Of a DNA stretch of 39,906 nt, positions 1 to 7,064 are shown piece after piece (positions within the stretch are counted from its first letter, which is position 1; every line of letters begins with the position of its first letter). Origin of the DNA: Verrucomicrobiales bacterium. GTDB lineage: Bacteria > Verrucomicrobiota > Verrucomicrobiia > Limisphaerales > Palsa-1400. The notes under the pieces were generated by a model. It was not told the origin of the DNA. It did not search any database and was given only the letters and a program-made list of their open reading frames with translations. The stretch is taken from the NCBI GenBank assembly GCA_003138485.1, contig PLGF01000113.1, positions 221-40,126 on the forward strand, written 5' to 3'. A program made the position numbers and the translations under genes.

Positions 1-1
1 C

Positions 2-838
2 CCGCGAAGCCATTGTGTCGAAAATCGAAACATCCGCGAAGCGATGCGAGTAGCGGAAAGCGAACTCGTCAACGTAGGATTGCAGATAGCGGCGGCTGAC
101 GGAATGGTGTGTCCCATCAATGCTCCGTTTGAGTTGCGACCAAAATCCGTCAATCGTCTGTGTGTGGACGCGGCCCGCAACGAACCGCCCCGCCGCGTGA
201 TTGATGCTGGAATGGCGGAAACCAAACCCCGCGACATGGTTGTAAGCGGGCAATTCGTCTGTGATTACTTGCGCTCCGGGCGTGACATTTTCGCGGATGA
301 TAGGGATAAGAGTTTGCGCGTCAAAATTAGTGACAACTTGTGCGGTGACTCCGCCCCGGCGCTCCGCAATGCCGACCACTGGCGTTTTTCCGATTGCGCC
401 GCGCCCACGTTTTCCCCGCCTCTTTCCCCCGATATAGGTTTCATCGGCTTCCACAATTCCCGCCAGCATGTCTTTTCCACCATGCATCAATGCGCGGATT
501 TTGTGCCCCATCCTGTGCGCGGTCTTATACGTGACACCGAGTTGCCGCATAAGCTCTGCCGCCGCGACTCCGTTTTTGCTCTGCGAGAAAAGGAAAATCC
601 CAAAAAACCACAAGCGGAGCGGTGTCTCCGACTTGTGGAAAATAGTGCCAGCGGTGGGGTAAATCTGCGCCCCGCACCACGCGCAAGAGTAGGCTCTGCG
701 CCCGGCGATGCGATGGAAGCAATCGGACTTTCCGCACTCGCATTTTCCCCCGTCGGGATAGCGAGTGCGGAAAATGAAGTCCAAACAAGCCGCGTCGTCT
801 GGAAAATCCGCGTTAAACTCTTTCAGGTTGTATTTCAT
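2..838 (-). CDS. IS1595-family (ISXO2-like) transposase, partial
   Basis: A DDE-type transposase that would move this element. Reading from ATG at 838, the frame is open for 279 codons to the window edge, so the end is missing. Residues about 33-56 form a zinc ribbon with two Cys pairs (KCECGKSDC and CAWCG). A helical region follows, then the catalytic core beginning with EADETYIGGK near residue 130, a second acidic site ITDELPAY, and the family's C-terminal block HTQTIDGFWSQLKRSI...H..VSRRYLQSYVDEFAFRY. The start codon follows directly on the stop of the upstream 98-codon frame (TAA then ATG), so translation is probably coupled. It looks intact as far as it can be read. A long plus-strand frame over the same bases is antisense. 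Confidence 0.9.
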   Translation of the reverse strand, partial: MKYNLKEFNADFPDDAACLDFIFRTRYPDGGKCECGKSDCFHRIAGRRAYSCAWCGAQIYPTAGTIFHKSETPLRLWFFGIFLFSQSKNGVAAAELMRQLGVTYKTAHRMGHKIRALMHGGKDMLAGIVEADETYIGGKRRGKRGRGAIGKTPVVGIAERRGGVTAQVVTNFDAQTLIPIIRENVTPGAQVITDELPAYNHVAGFGFRHSSINHAAGRFVAGRVHTQTIDGFWSQLKRSIDGTHHSVSRRYLQSYVDEFAFRYSHRFADVSIFDTMASR

Positions 839-1135
839 TTACGGCAATCTTCCTACGGGGCCAGCCGTGGCGCGGCAATGGAGTGGATGCAGTCCGTCTG
901 GTGGAGCGGGCACAGGGCGATAGGTATGCCCTGTCAAGTCACCATTGGTTATGCGGGGCGGCGCACATGGGATCAACCCCGCTTGCTGACGGCGGGAATA
1001 GCGGACATAATACAGATGTGTGCGGGCGTGGACAATCCACGGCTGATTAGCGATATATTCCAGACTCGCCCGACACGCCGCGATTACCGCATCGCGGACA
1101 CCTCGTTCAGCGTTAATGTCAATTCGATTTTTCAT
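839..1135 (-). CDS. small hypothetical protein, passenger-like gene
   Basis: A 98-residue frame from ATG 1135 that exactly fills the gap between the zinc-ribbon gene (stop at 1137-1139) and the transposase start at 838. It begins MKNRIDINAERGVRDAV and has a basic, Arg/Pro/His-rich C-terminal half. I recognise no domain. The exact fit with both neighbours is the main argument that it is translated. The low-complexity C-terminal half argues that at least part may be a chance frame. Confidence 0.4.
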   Translation of the reverse strand: MKNRIDINAERGVRDAVIAACRASLEYIANQPWIVHARTHLYYVRYSRRQQAGLIPCAPPRITNGDLTGHTYRPVPAPPDGLHPLHCRATAGPVGRLP

Positions 1136-1136
1136 C

Positions 1137-1385
1137 TTAGCCTTTCTTTTGTGGCCATTGCCCGCGCCAACCGCAGCCAGGCGTGTGGCAGCAGACTGTG
1201 CGGAGCGGGCGGATTTTTCCCGTCTGGGCTATGTCGCGTCCGAAATGTTCCCCGCCGCACGCGGGGCAGACAAATAGGGATATCGGCCTGCCGCCCAGCT
1301 TGCCATTTTCTCGGCAAGATGCGGATTTCTTTTCCGTCTTGGCCTTACCGCCAAGACGGCCTAATGCTTGTGCGTGCTTATTCAT
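1137..1385 (-). CDS. small zinc-ribbon protein, passenger-like gene
   Basis: An 82-residue basic protein. The first half holds two copies of a short motif (ALGRLGGKAK, then ENGKLGGRP), a pattern common in small phage and plasmid proteins. The second half has a zinc-binding arrangement, CPACGGEHFG followed by CCHTPGCGWRG, resembling small nucleic-acid-binding zinc ribbons. ATG 1385 overlaps the stop of the upstream 257-residue gene (ATGA), which is why I prefer it to a start further upstream at 1430. The stop leaves one base before the next gene. A DNA- or RNA-binding role is plausible but unproven. Confidence 0.65.
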   Translation of the reverse strand: MNKHAQALGRLGGKAKTEKKSASCRENGKLGGRPISLFVCPACGGEHFGRDIAQTGKIRPLRTVCCHTPGCGWRGQWPQKKG

Positions 1386-2155
1386 GCGGTTTCCTCCACG
1401 GGCGCCTCCGCAAATTTTTCGTTGGCCCAATCCCGCAAAAAATCTTTAAGCGCGTCATTGTCAGGGCGCCCATATTGACAGAGACTATGATAGTCCCATT
1501 GCCCGTCGTTGCCGTAGATCAATTCTGTGGGCGTTTGCCCATCAATCTCCACCAGCAGATAGGCGTTGCGGGCGTCATCTTCCCCCTCCCAATGGATTGT
1601 CCCAGTGATCTCCATATCCTCCATATCCACGAGCAATTGCGCAGCCAACGTATTGGTGGCGGGGTCATCTCCGTGGTCTGTCTCGATATTGCGAGCGGCC
1701 TGCAAATGCTCAATCACGCCGCCAAAGTCGCCATCCGTGTAAGCTGTAGCAGCGGCGTCAAGCTCCTCCGCCACACTGTCCGCCGCCTCGCGTGTCCTCT
1801 GCGCAAGGTCAACCAGGCTCTCGATCTCGCCCCATGTCAGAGAGCAGTCCCACTCTTTGATTTTTGCGGCCGCGTAGCTGTCTGCGCGCTCGGCCCAGCT
1901 ATTGATCTCACTGATACGGTCCGCGTTGTCCTCCGCGGGGCCAGTCAGAGCGGCCAGCGCCTCAGTCCGGTAGGTGTCCGTAGTATTGCCATCGTCCAGC
2001 CATCCATACTCCACCGCCTGCACCTCGATGTCCCCCCGCTCATCATCCCGCGTGATGTGTGCGCCATAACTGCCATACCATTCCTCCGCCGACTCGTAGG
2101 ACACGTTGGCATTTGCTGCCAGCATCAATGTTTTGCTTTGAATGTTTATTCTCAT
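1382..2155 (-). CDS. hypothetical acidic protein, first gene of the element operon
   Basis: A 257-residue, strongly acidic protein (many Asp/Glu, two short EED/DDD clusters) starting MRINIQSKTLMLAANAN. No signal peptide or membrane segment is visible. The middle (about residues 75-150) is predicted-helical and Ala/Glu-rich. The C-terminal third contains an IHWEGEDDARNAYLLVEIDGQ stretch that reads like a small beta domain. I do not recognise the family. It is the promoter-proximal gene of the cluster that ends with the transposase, and its stop overlaps the zinc-ribbon gene by ATGA. Such acidic proteins occur on plasmids and phages, but no function is assigned. Confidence 0.65.
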   Translation of the reverse strand: MRINIQSKTLMLAANANVSYESAEEWYGSYGAHITRDDERGDIEVQAVEYGWLDDGNTTDTYRTEALAALTGPAEDNADRISEINSWAERADSYAAAKIKEWDCSLTWGEIESLVDLAQRTREAADSVAEELDAAATAYTDGDFGGVIEHLQAARNIETDHGDDPATNTLAAQLLVDMEDMEITGTIHWEGEDDARNAYLLVEIDGQTPTELIYGNDGQWDYHSLCQYGRPDNDALKDFLRDWANEKFAEAPVEETA

Positions 2156-2181
2156 ATTTTTATCTTTTTTTGGCGGGCGTT

Positions 2182-2203
2182 ATTACCTGCCTATGGTGGT
2201 AAT
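2182..2203 (-). promoter_or_regulatory. operator-like inverted repeat overlapping the -10 box
   Basis: ATTACC and GGTAAT arms (2182-2187 and 2198-2203) with a 10-base spacer. One arm enters the -10 hexamer of the element promoter, and the repeat covers the expected transcription start. Position suggests a repressor site; no regulator is known. Confidence 0.4.
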
Positions 2204-2229
2204 ATATCCTATACGCTTAGGTTTGTCAA
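2201..2229 (-). promoter_or_regulatory. sigma70-type promoter of the mobile-element operon
   Basis: On the minus strand TTGACA (2229-2224) is followed by exactly 17 bases and TATATT (2206-2201). That is a perfect -35 box and 5 of 6 matches at -10, in an AT-rich stretch about 45 bases before the ATG at 2155. Confidence 0.75.
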
Positions 2230-2307
2230 CGGATATTTCACGATTTTTGCAAATACTTAATACTAAGCGATATGAACACATATTATGAACTCCTTAACAA
2301 CTTGCGA

Positions 2308-2701
2308 TTACCTGCAATCACGGGATAGTCGCCAAATAAGGTCAATACTTGCAGGCCGGAAGACCGCCAACTTCCGCAAACCCGCGTCGAGTCGCAAGCG
2401 CCGGTCAAACCAATCCGGTTGCAGGATGACATCGGTTTCTCGGAAAAGATGGGTCAAGTAAAGACCATCCGGCTCCAATTCCGCATTTGTGCGTTGCACG
2501 GCCTGCCAGAAGTCTTCATGCGCGTCGGGCGGTTGCAGCCAGGCCAGCGGCAGAATGCCGTCCACGTCCTGCGTGTTGTGAAAATGATCGGGCGCAGGAG
2601 AATAGCCCAACGCCAGCGCCGAACGACCAAAAAGAGTGATTTTCAGCCGGCAAGCTGAGGTGCTGGTCGAGTGTTCTGAGAATGCGAAGCGGGTTGCTCA
2701 T
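2308..2701 (-). pseudogene. nucleotidyltransferase-like (DUF6036-like) gene, frameshifted and 3'-truncated
   Basis: From ATG 2701 (overlapping the upstream stop as ATGA) the frame reads [20 protein letters not shown]. It then shifts at a run of four A (plus-strand T at 2640-2643). Removing one A restores EITLFGRSALALGYS joined to HNTQDVDGILPLAW, LEPDGLYLTHLFRETDVILQPDW and LAVFRPASIDLI. This matches a nucleotidyltransferase family (GRSAL and DVD being the catalytic-type motifs). Members usually continue after DLI for roughly 50 residues; here the frame ends after 9 unrelated residues, next to the mobile element. Two independent lesions mean it is almost certainly dead. The family name is from memory. 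Confidence 0.7.
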
Positions 2702-3264
2702 GCGGGAGGTTCGCGCCGCCGAAGCCACTTGATGTCCGGGCCGCCCGTGAAAGAGGTAACGCCGGTTTGGCTGACAAAGCGGGACCAGTGGGGGAGAGCA
2801 TTCTGAGGACACGCCAGCCGCTTGGGCAGGTGGCGAAGCAAATACGACCAAGGTTGCGCCTCCGGCGCAAAACGCGCCGCCACGGTGGCGATATGGAGCA
2901 ATACCGGTTCCACCCTTTCCATCACCGCGAGTCTGGCGAGCTTGGGGGTGTTGGTGCGCGGTGAACTCAGCAATTGCGCGGCGACGCGAATGAACGTCGA
3001 GTTGTATGGATGCTGGCCAAGACACAATGCCACAGCGAGTTCTTCATCGCTCAACTCAGGATCGTCGGGAGGGAGGTCTTCGGGAAAATCCCGCTCGTAG
3101 TGGCTGGCTCCCCGACCGACGGCACATTTAACCAGCCATTCGCCGACACGATCTTCCGGGCAACCACACATCTGGCAGATCTTGCGCAGCAATGGTGACA
3201 CATGAACGGCATCGCCGAGCCGTCGGGCCAGCGGCGGGTTGCTCAATCGTTCAATTGTTTCCAC
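2698..3264 (-). CDS. conserved-looking protein paired with the nucleotidyltransferase
   Basis: A 188-residue soluble protein. It has a Cys-rich motif [20 protein letters not shown] at about residues 28-47, an acidic Pro-rich linker ([15 protein letters not shown]), and a helical C-terminal half with [12 protein letters not shown] and [13 protein letters not shown]. No signal peptide or membrane segment. Its stop overlaps the start of the broken nucleotidyltransferase gene (ATGA), so the two formed an operon. Small partner plus nucleotidyltransferase recalls MNT/HEPN-type or AbiE-type pairs, but I do not recognise the partner family and make no functional call. The reading frame itself is intact. 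Confidence 0.65.
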   Translation of the reverse strand: METIERLSNPPLARRLGDAVHVSPLLRKICQMCGCPEDRVGEWLVKCAVGRGASHYERDFPEDLPPDDPELSDEELAVALCLGQHPYNSTFIRVAAQLLSSPRTNTPKLARLAVMERVEPVLLHIATVAARFAPEAQPWSYLLRHLPKRLACPQNALPHWSRFVSQTGVTSFTGGPDIKWLRRREPPA

Positions 3265-3366
3265 CCCAAAACTATAACATGGCGGCGATGGGCCTGGCGA
3301 ATTCCTTTTTTAGGTGCCGGGGAAAATATTGTGTTTATGCTCATCCGCGCTAAAATCATGCCGTCT

Positions 3367-3936
3367 ATGAAGAATTCTTTAGGCGCTAAAACCCTTGTTT
3401 ACCCGACGCCCGTGTTTGTGGTGGGGACCTACGATCACGAGGGCAAGCCCAACGTGATGACCGCCTCGTGGGGCGGCATCTGCTGCTCCCAACCGCCTTG
3501 TGTCGCCGTGTCGCTGCGCAAGGCTACCTACACTCACGGCAATATCCTGGCTCGAAAGGCCTTCACCATCAGCATCCCGTCGGAAGGGCACGTCCGGGAG
3601 GCGGATTACTTCGGAGTGGTTTCCGGCAGGAGCGGGGACAAGTTGGCGGCCGCGAAGTTGACGCCGGTGAGAAGCGATCTGGTGGATGCGCCGTATGTGA
3701 AGGAGTTCCCTCTGATCGTGGAATGCAAGCTGGCCCATGTCTTTGAGCTGGGTCTCCACACGCAGTTCGTTGGCGAGGTCGTGGACGTGAAAGCGGACGA
3801 GAGCGTGATGGGCACAGGCGGCTTGGCTGATATAACCAAAGTCAAACCTCTGGTGTTTGCGCCGGACACGCAGGGCTATTACGGGATTGGCAAGTTCATT
3901 GGCCAGGCATTCTCAGTTGGTCGCGCATTGGAATGA
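3367..3936 (+). CDS. flavin reductase-like FMN-binding protein
   Basis: A 189-residue cytoplasmic protein of the flavin reductase/FMN-binding split-barrel family, expected to bind FMN and act as an oxidoreductase or flavin reductase. Family features are [19 protein letters not shown] near the start, [23 protein letters not shown] at about 29-50, [20 protein letters not shown], and a C-terminal [24 protein letters not shown]. The frame is open upstream to 3202, but family members begin MKxSLGAKTL, so ATG 3367 is chosen. ATG 3358 or 3337 (the latter with GGGGAA upstream) remain possible. It is single, divergent from the gene at 3264 and convergent with the next. Confidence 0.85.
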   Translation: MKNSLGAKTLVYPTPVFVVGTYDHEGKPNVMTASWGGICCSQPPCVAVSLRKATYTHGNILARKAFTISIPSEGHVREADYFGVVSGRSGDKLAAAKLTPVRSDLVDAPYVKEFPLIVECKLAHVFELGLHTQFVGEVVDVKADESVMGTGGLADITKVKPLVFAPDTQGYYGIGKFIGQAFSVGRALE

Positions 3937-3951
3937 TTGCCTCGGGGGAAA

Positions 3952-4440
3952 TCATGCGCGCACGGTTTCCACTTTGACAATCAGCCATTGGCCATCGATT
4001 TTGCGGAGGGTGAATTTCATTTGCCGCTCGATGGTGTCCCGCTCGCCGGGGACCCGCGCCAAGGCCAATACATCCGCCACGGCGGATTCCCGGTCCGCGT
4101 TCACAATAATGGTGACACCGGGAAAGGTGACGCTCAAAGCCTGCACCGCCGCCCGCGCCGCCATCGCCGCCTGCCGAATCTCCTCCCGCCCGGCGAGTCT
4201 GTGTTCCTGGCGGTCCGGAAGCTCCACCTGGACATCGGCATTTGTCGAGAAGAAATCTCCCAGGTTATCCGCGGCGGCCAAAGTGGCCAAACTGCCTTCG
4301 CCGGATCCGAATGAGGCGGCACGGGCGACGCCATCCAGTTGCTTGCGAATGAGCCGTTCGGCGCTGGGATGCAAAGCCGTCCAAGCCCAAACGCCCAGCG
4401 CGGCGACGACAGCGAGTAGAATCAGGCGCGACCATTTCAT
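3952..4440 (-). CDS. single-pass membrane protein with NTF2/SnoaL-like domain
   Basis: A 162-residue protein with an N-terminal membrane segment (MKWSRLILLAVVAALGVWAW) and a periplasmic domain. The end (RQMKFTLRKIDGQWLIVKVETVRA) and the alternation EEIRQAAMAARAAVQALSVTF / VTIIVNADRESAVADVLALARV have the layout of NTF2-like (DUF4440/SnoaL-type) folds, which are mostly ligand-binding or scaffold domains. ATG 4440 is chosen because it directly starts the hydrophobic segment; the frame could extend to 4509. Substrate and role are unknown. It ends 15 bases from the convergent flavin reductase-like gene. Confidence 0.7.
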   Translation of the reverse strand: MKWSRLILLAVVAALGVWAWTALHPSAERLIRKQLDGVARAASFGSGEGSLATLAAADNLGDFFSTNADVQVELPDRQEHRLAGREEIRQAAMAARAAVQALSVTFPGVTIIVNADRESAVADVLALARVPGERDTIERQMKFTLRKIDGQWLIVKVETVRA

Positions 4441-4588
4441 AAGAGTGGCTTCCCTACAATCTCCACGTTTCCCGGCAACATGGCAAGTTGAGGCATTTGA
4501 CGCACTCACAATTAAACAACCGTGATCGCATTTGGATTCGGATTTTTAAATCCGCCGGAATCTGAGGCTCTGGTCCCGTTCGCCCGCC

Positions 4589-5584
4589 TCACGCGCGCCA
4601 AACAAGATTGACGACTTGGCCGTGGTCCTTGTGCGCGTGGTCCAGGCAGCGGAGTTCAAGACGCGCACCACCCGGTTTCAACATGGCATGAACCCATCCA
4701 TTGGGACGCCCTTCGTCGAATAGGTAGGCGACGGGCGGAAAATTGACCAGGCACAGCCCGCTTTCATCGTGGGTGACGCCCCACCGATGCGTGTGGCCGA
4801 AGAACCAGGCCTTGACGTGCCGGCGCGGGCGCAAAATCTCCAGCAGCTCCGTGGTGTCCTCCAGCGAAGCGGCTGCGCCAAGGAGGGAATCGAGCGGGCG
4901 TAGAATCCCCATGCTCTGCGCGCTTCTTTCCAGGGGGCTGCCCATGGCTCCAGGCAGGGCGGGATTATGATGAACGACGATGAGGGCCGGTTTGTCCGTG
5001 TTTTGATCCAGAGCGCGGGCGAGCCAGGCCCTTTGGACGCCGCCCAGTATTCCCGGGCTTGCACCCGTCACCATCAAAGAATCGAGCACAAACCAATTGG
5101 CGTGCCGGGTCCGCACAATGGCCGTCTGGCGCGCGGGCGGATTGACAAGCGTTGATTTATCGTCCGGCAGGGTCGTCCAGAAATGCTCGCGCTGATCATG
5201 ATTGCCCAGCGCCAGATGAATCGGCAAGCCGTGCTCGCGCATGGGCCGCAGCAAACCAAGCACGGCCGCGTAATCCGCCACCTCACCGCTTTTATAGGCA
5301 AGGTCGCCGCTTATCAGCACGCCGGAGACAGGTTCGGGCCGCGCCACAACCTCTTCCGTCACCAACCGCAAATTGCGGGTCATATTGACGTTGCCGTGGA
5401 TCAAATTGGCGTCCGCCGCAATGTGAATATCCGAAAGCAATGCCCAACCTTCCCCGTCGGCGGTTGATTTGGGCGTGGCGCATCCGCCCGCCAGCATGAG
5501 AGCCGAGGCGGCCAGCGAACGCTTGAGGAAACGTCTCCGGGAGATAGGCGGCAGATAAACCGGCATTGGAAAATCATACGCCAT
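4589..5584 (-). CDS. calcineurin-like metallophosphoesterase, Tat-exported lipoprotein
   Basis: A 331-residue phosphoesterase acting outside the cytoplasm. Residues 16-35 combine a twin-arginine motif (SRRRFLKR) with a lipobox (LAGGC), so it is probably exported folded by Tat and lipid-anchored. All metal-binding motifs are present in order: SDIHI (51-55), GDLAYKSG (93-100), GNHDQ (127-131), VVHHNP and GHTH. The substrate (nucleotide, phosphodiester or phospholipid) cannot be told. The frame could start at TTG 5605; ATG 5584 or 5566 gives a better leader. The gene is divergent from the glycosyltransferase at 5682 and stands alone. Confidence 0.88.
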   Translation of the reverse strand: MAYDFPMPVYLPPISRRRFLKRSLAASALMLAGGCATPKSTADGEGWALLSDIHIAADANLIHGNVNMTRNLRLVTEEVVARPEPVSGVLISGDLAYKSGEVADYAAVLGLLRPMREHGLPIHLALGNHDQREHFWTTLPDDKSTLVNPPARQTAIVRTRHANWFVLDSLMVTGASPGILGGVQRAWLARALDQNTDKPALIVVHHNPALPGAMGSPLERSAQSMGILRPLDSLLGAAASLEDTTELLEILRPRRHVKAWFFGHTHRWGVTHDESGLCLVNFPPVAYLFDEGRPNGWVHAMLKPGGARLELRCLDHAHKDHGQVVNLVWRA

Positions 5585-5681
5585 CCCCGCCCCGCCGTCG
5601 AGCAAAACGGTGAGCTGCCCTCGCCCCGCTTTTTTCCTTCTTCCGCATTGCGATTTCCCGGCAAGACTTTAGCTTTTTCCC

Positions 5682-6629
5682 GTGATCGACCCTCTGCCGA
5701 AAGTCACCGTCATCATCGCGGCCCGCCCGGACCAGTGCGAAGTGCGCGCGGTGGCGGCGGCCCGGCAACTGGATTATCCGCCGGAAAAGGTGGAAATCCT
5801 CCTGGCTCGCGGCAAACAGCCCTCTGTTCAGCGCAACGCCGCCCTCCGCGCCGCCGCGGGCGAAATCATCTACTTCCTGGATGACGATTCCCGCCCCCTG
5901 CCGGGAAATCTCCGGCGCGCCGCGGACCAATTCAGTTCCGCGGACGTGAAAATGGTGGGCGGTCCGAACGTGTGTCCGCCGGAAGCGCCCGCCCTGGAAC
6001 AGATGTTCGCGCTGGCTATGGGCGCATGGCTGGCGTTTGGGCCTAGTTGCGCGCGTTACCGGAGCGTCGGCCGTTTGCGGGCCACCAGCGAGAAGGAACT
6101 GATCCTCTGCAATCTCCTGGCCCGGCGCGACGCCCTGCTGGAACTGGGAGGATTCAACGAGGCGCTGTATCCGAATGAAGAAAACGCCCTGATGGACGAA
6201 TTGCAGAAACGCGGCGGCCGCCTGCTCTACGACCCTCAGCTCCTGGTTTATCGCCACCCGCGTCCAACATTCAAGGCCTTCCGCAAGATGCTCTTGAACT
6301 ACGGCCGCGGCCGCGCGGAACAATTCCGTCTTCATCCGACCCTCCGTTCCGCGCCGAACTTCGTTCCGCCGCTGTTTTGTTTGTTTTTGGTGGCGTTGCC
6401 GTGGCTGCCGCCGGTGGCGCGCTGGGCGCTGGCGGCCTACGGCGCGGCGGCGTTTGTCCAGGCGGCGGCCATTGTTCCTGTCAAGAAGCCGCATTGGCTG
6501 CCGGCCATGCTCGGTTTGATCTTCACCAGCCACGTCTTTTATGGCCTGGGTTTCTGGCGCGGCTGCTTCACCAGCCCCAAACCGCCGCCCCCGGCCGTCT
6601 CAGCGGAAGTGACGCTGGAGCGGCTGTGA
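5682..6629 (+). CDS. family 2 glycosyltransferase with C-terminal membrane segments
   Basis: A 315-residue inverting glycosyltransferase of the GT-A fold, presumably adding a sugar to a cell-surface glycan or lipid carrier. It starts at GTG 5682 with VTVIIAARPD, has the metal/nucleotide-binding DDD in IIYFLDDDSRPLPG (67-69), an acceptor-side region ELGGFNEALYPNEENALMDEL, and VYRHPRPTF. Two or three hydrophobic segments near the end (FVPPLFCLFLVALPWLPP, ALAAYGAAAFVQAAAI, MLGLIFTSHVFYGLGFW) suggest membrane attachment. No other glycan genes adjoin it. Substrate unknown. Confidence 0.88.
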   Translation: MIDPLPKVTVIIAARPDQCEVRAVAAARQLDYPPEKVEILLARGKQPSVQRNAALRAAAGEIIYFLDDDSRPLPGNLRRAADQFSSADVKMVGGPNVCPPEAPALEQMFALAMGAWLAFGPSCARYRSVGRLRATSEKELILCNLLARRDALLELGGFNEALYPNEENALMDELQKRGGRLLYDPQLLVYRHPRPTFKAFRKMLLNYGRGRAEQFRLHPTLRSAPNFVPPLFCLFLVALPWLPPVARWALAAYGAAAFVQAAAIVPVKKPHWLPAMLGLIFTSHVFYGLGFWRGCFTSPKPPPPAVSAEVTLERL

Positions 6630-6699
6630 TTGTTAATAAAACACGATTCCCCTTGCGTTCGCGGACGGGATGGGATATCAATGGCGCGTTCTTTGAAAG

Positions 6700-6875
6700 T
6701 CGAAGGATGGTTATCCATCCAAGCCGTAGCCAACGCTGGGAACCTCGTGAGATTCGAGGACGGTTGCGCCACTGTGACGGGTTACAAACTCCCAACGCCA
6801 CTGGTTCCATTTCGTGGACCGGGAAGGCGGGAGCAAGGTCAGATACCCCCTAGTCAGGACATCAGCGCGGTTACG
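6700..6875 (+). promoter_or_regulatory. cobalamin (B12) riboswitch
   Basis: The conserved core is visible in order. GGGAA is followed by a CCTCG/CGAGG hairpin with a GTGAGATTC loop (6738-6759), then ACGGTTGCGCCACTGTGACGG (6760-6780, B12 element), CTCCC pairing with GGGAG (6789-6793 with 6828-6832), GCCACTGG (6797-6804), CCGGGAAGGCG (6819-6829), GATACCC and AGTCAGGACATC (6852-6863). These are the signature boxes of the AdoCbl riboswitch family, here in the GCCACTG...GGGAAGGC form. The 5' limit is approximate. It precedes the genes at 7065 and 8082, with a terminator in between, so the pair is predicted to be shut off when cobalamin is plentiful. Confidence 0.92.
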
Positions 6876-6878
6876 CTC

Positions 6879-6913
6879 GTCGGGCCGGAATCAATTCCGG
6901 CCACTTCTCCGAC
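6879..6913 (+). other. strong hairpin after the riboswitch core
   Basis: GGCCGGAAT and ATTCCGGCC arms (6883-6891, 6894-6902) are flanked by GTCG/CGAC (6879-6882 with 6910-6913). No T-run follows, so it is not a terminator. It probably belongs to the riboswitch's peripheral or expression-platform structure. Confidence 0.5.
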
Positions 6914-6969
6914 AAAGAGAAGGATGAGGCCAGCCCGCCGCAACTGTTTTGCCGCGGACTCTTTGAATG

Positions 6970-7007
6970 CCTTCATTCTCGGTTTTGCCGGAGTCTGAAG
7001 GTTTTTT
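6970..7007 (+). terminator. rho-independent terminator in the riboswitch leader
   Basis: CCTTCA (6970-6975) pairs with TGAAGG (6996-7001), and CTCGG (6978-6982) with CCGGAG (6988-6993, one bulged base) around a TTTTG loop. Six T follow at 7002-7007. A competing helix GGACTC (6956-6961) with GAGTCT (6991-6996) would break it, giving a plausible antiterminator. Confidence 0.75.
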
Positions 7008-7064
7008 GCTTTTCAGGCTTCGCTCTGGTCTCTCAATCGCAATCGTTCCGTTGATAGATCAGTC

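Larger units (their letters stand above)
1..2335 (-). mobile_element. IS1595-type element with three upstream passenger-like genes (left end outside window)
   Basis: Four minus-strand reading frames are packed with almost no spacing from 2155 down to the window edge. The last is an IS1595-family transposase, and a strong promoter lies at 2201-2229. Just beyond, the nucleotidyltransferase gene at 2308-2701 loses homology to its expected C-terminus at about 2335, which fits an insertion boundary there. IS1595-family elements are known to carry passenger genes; that these three genes are passengers is an inference from tight packing. No terminal inverted repeat or target duplication can be checked because the left end is missing, so the right boundary (about 2300-2340) is approximate. 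Confidence 0.45.

Noticed and set aside
44-2260. 738-codon plus-strand frame
   Set aside because: It lies antisense to four well-supported minus-strand genes, including a recognisable transposase, and its translation shows no known family.
4539-4554. CGGATTT/AAATCCG hairpin as terminator of the metallophosphoesterase gene
   Set aside because: The stem is short and AT-rich, and no T-run follows on the minus strand.
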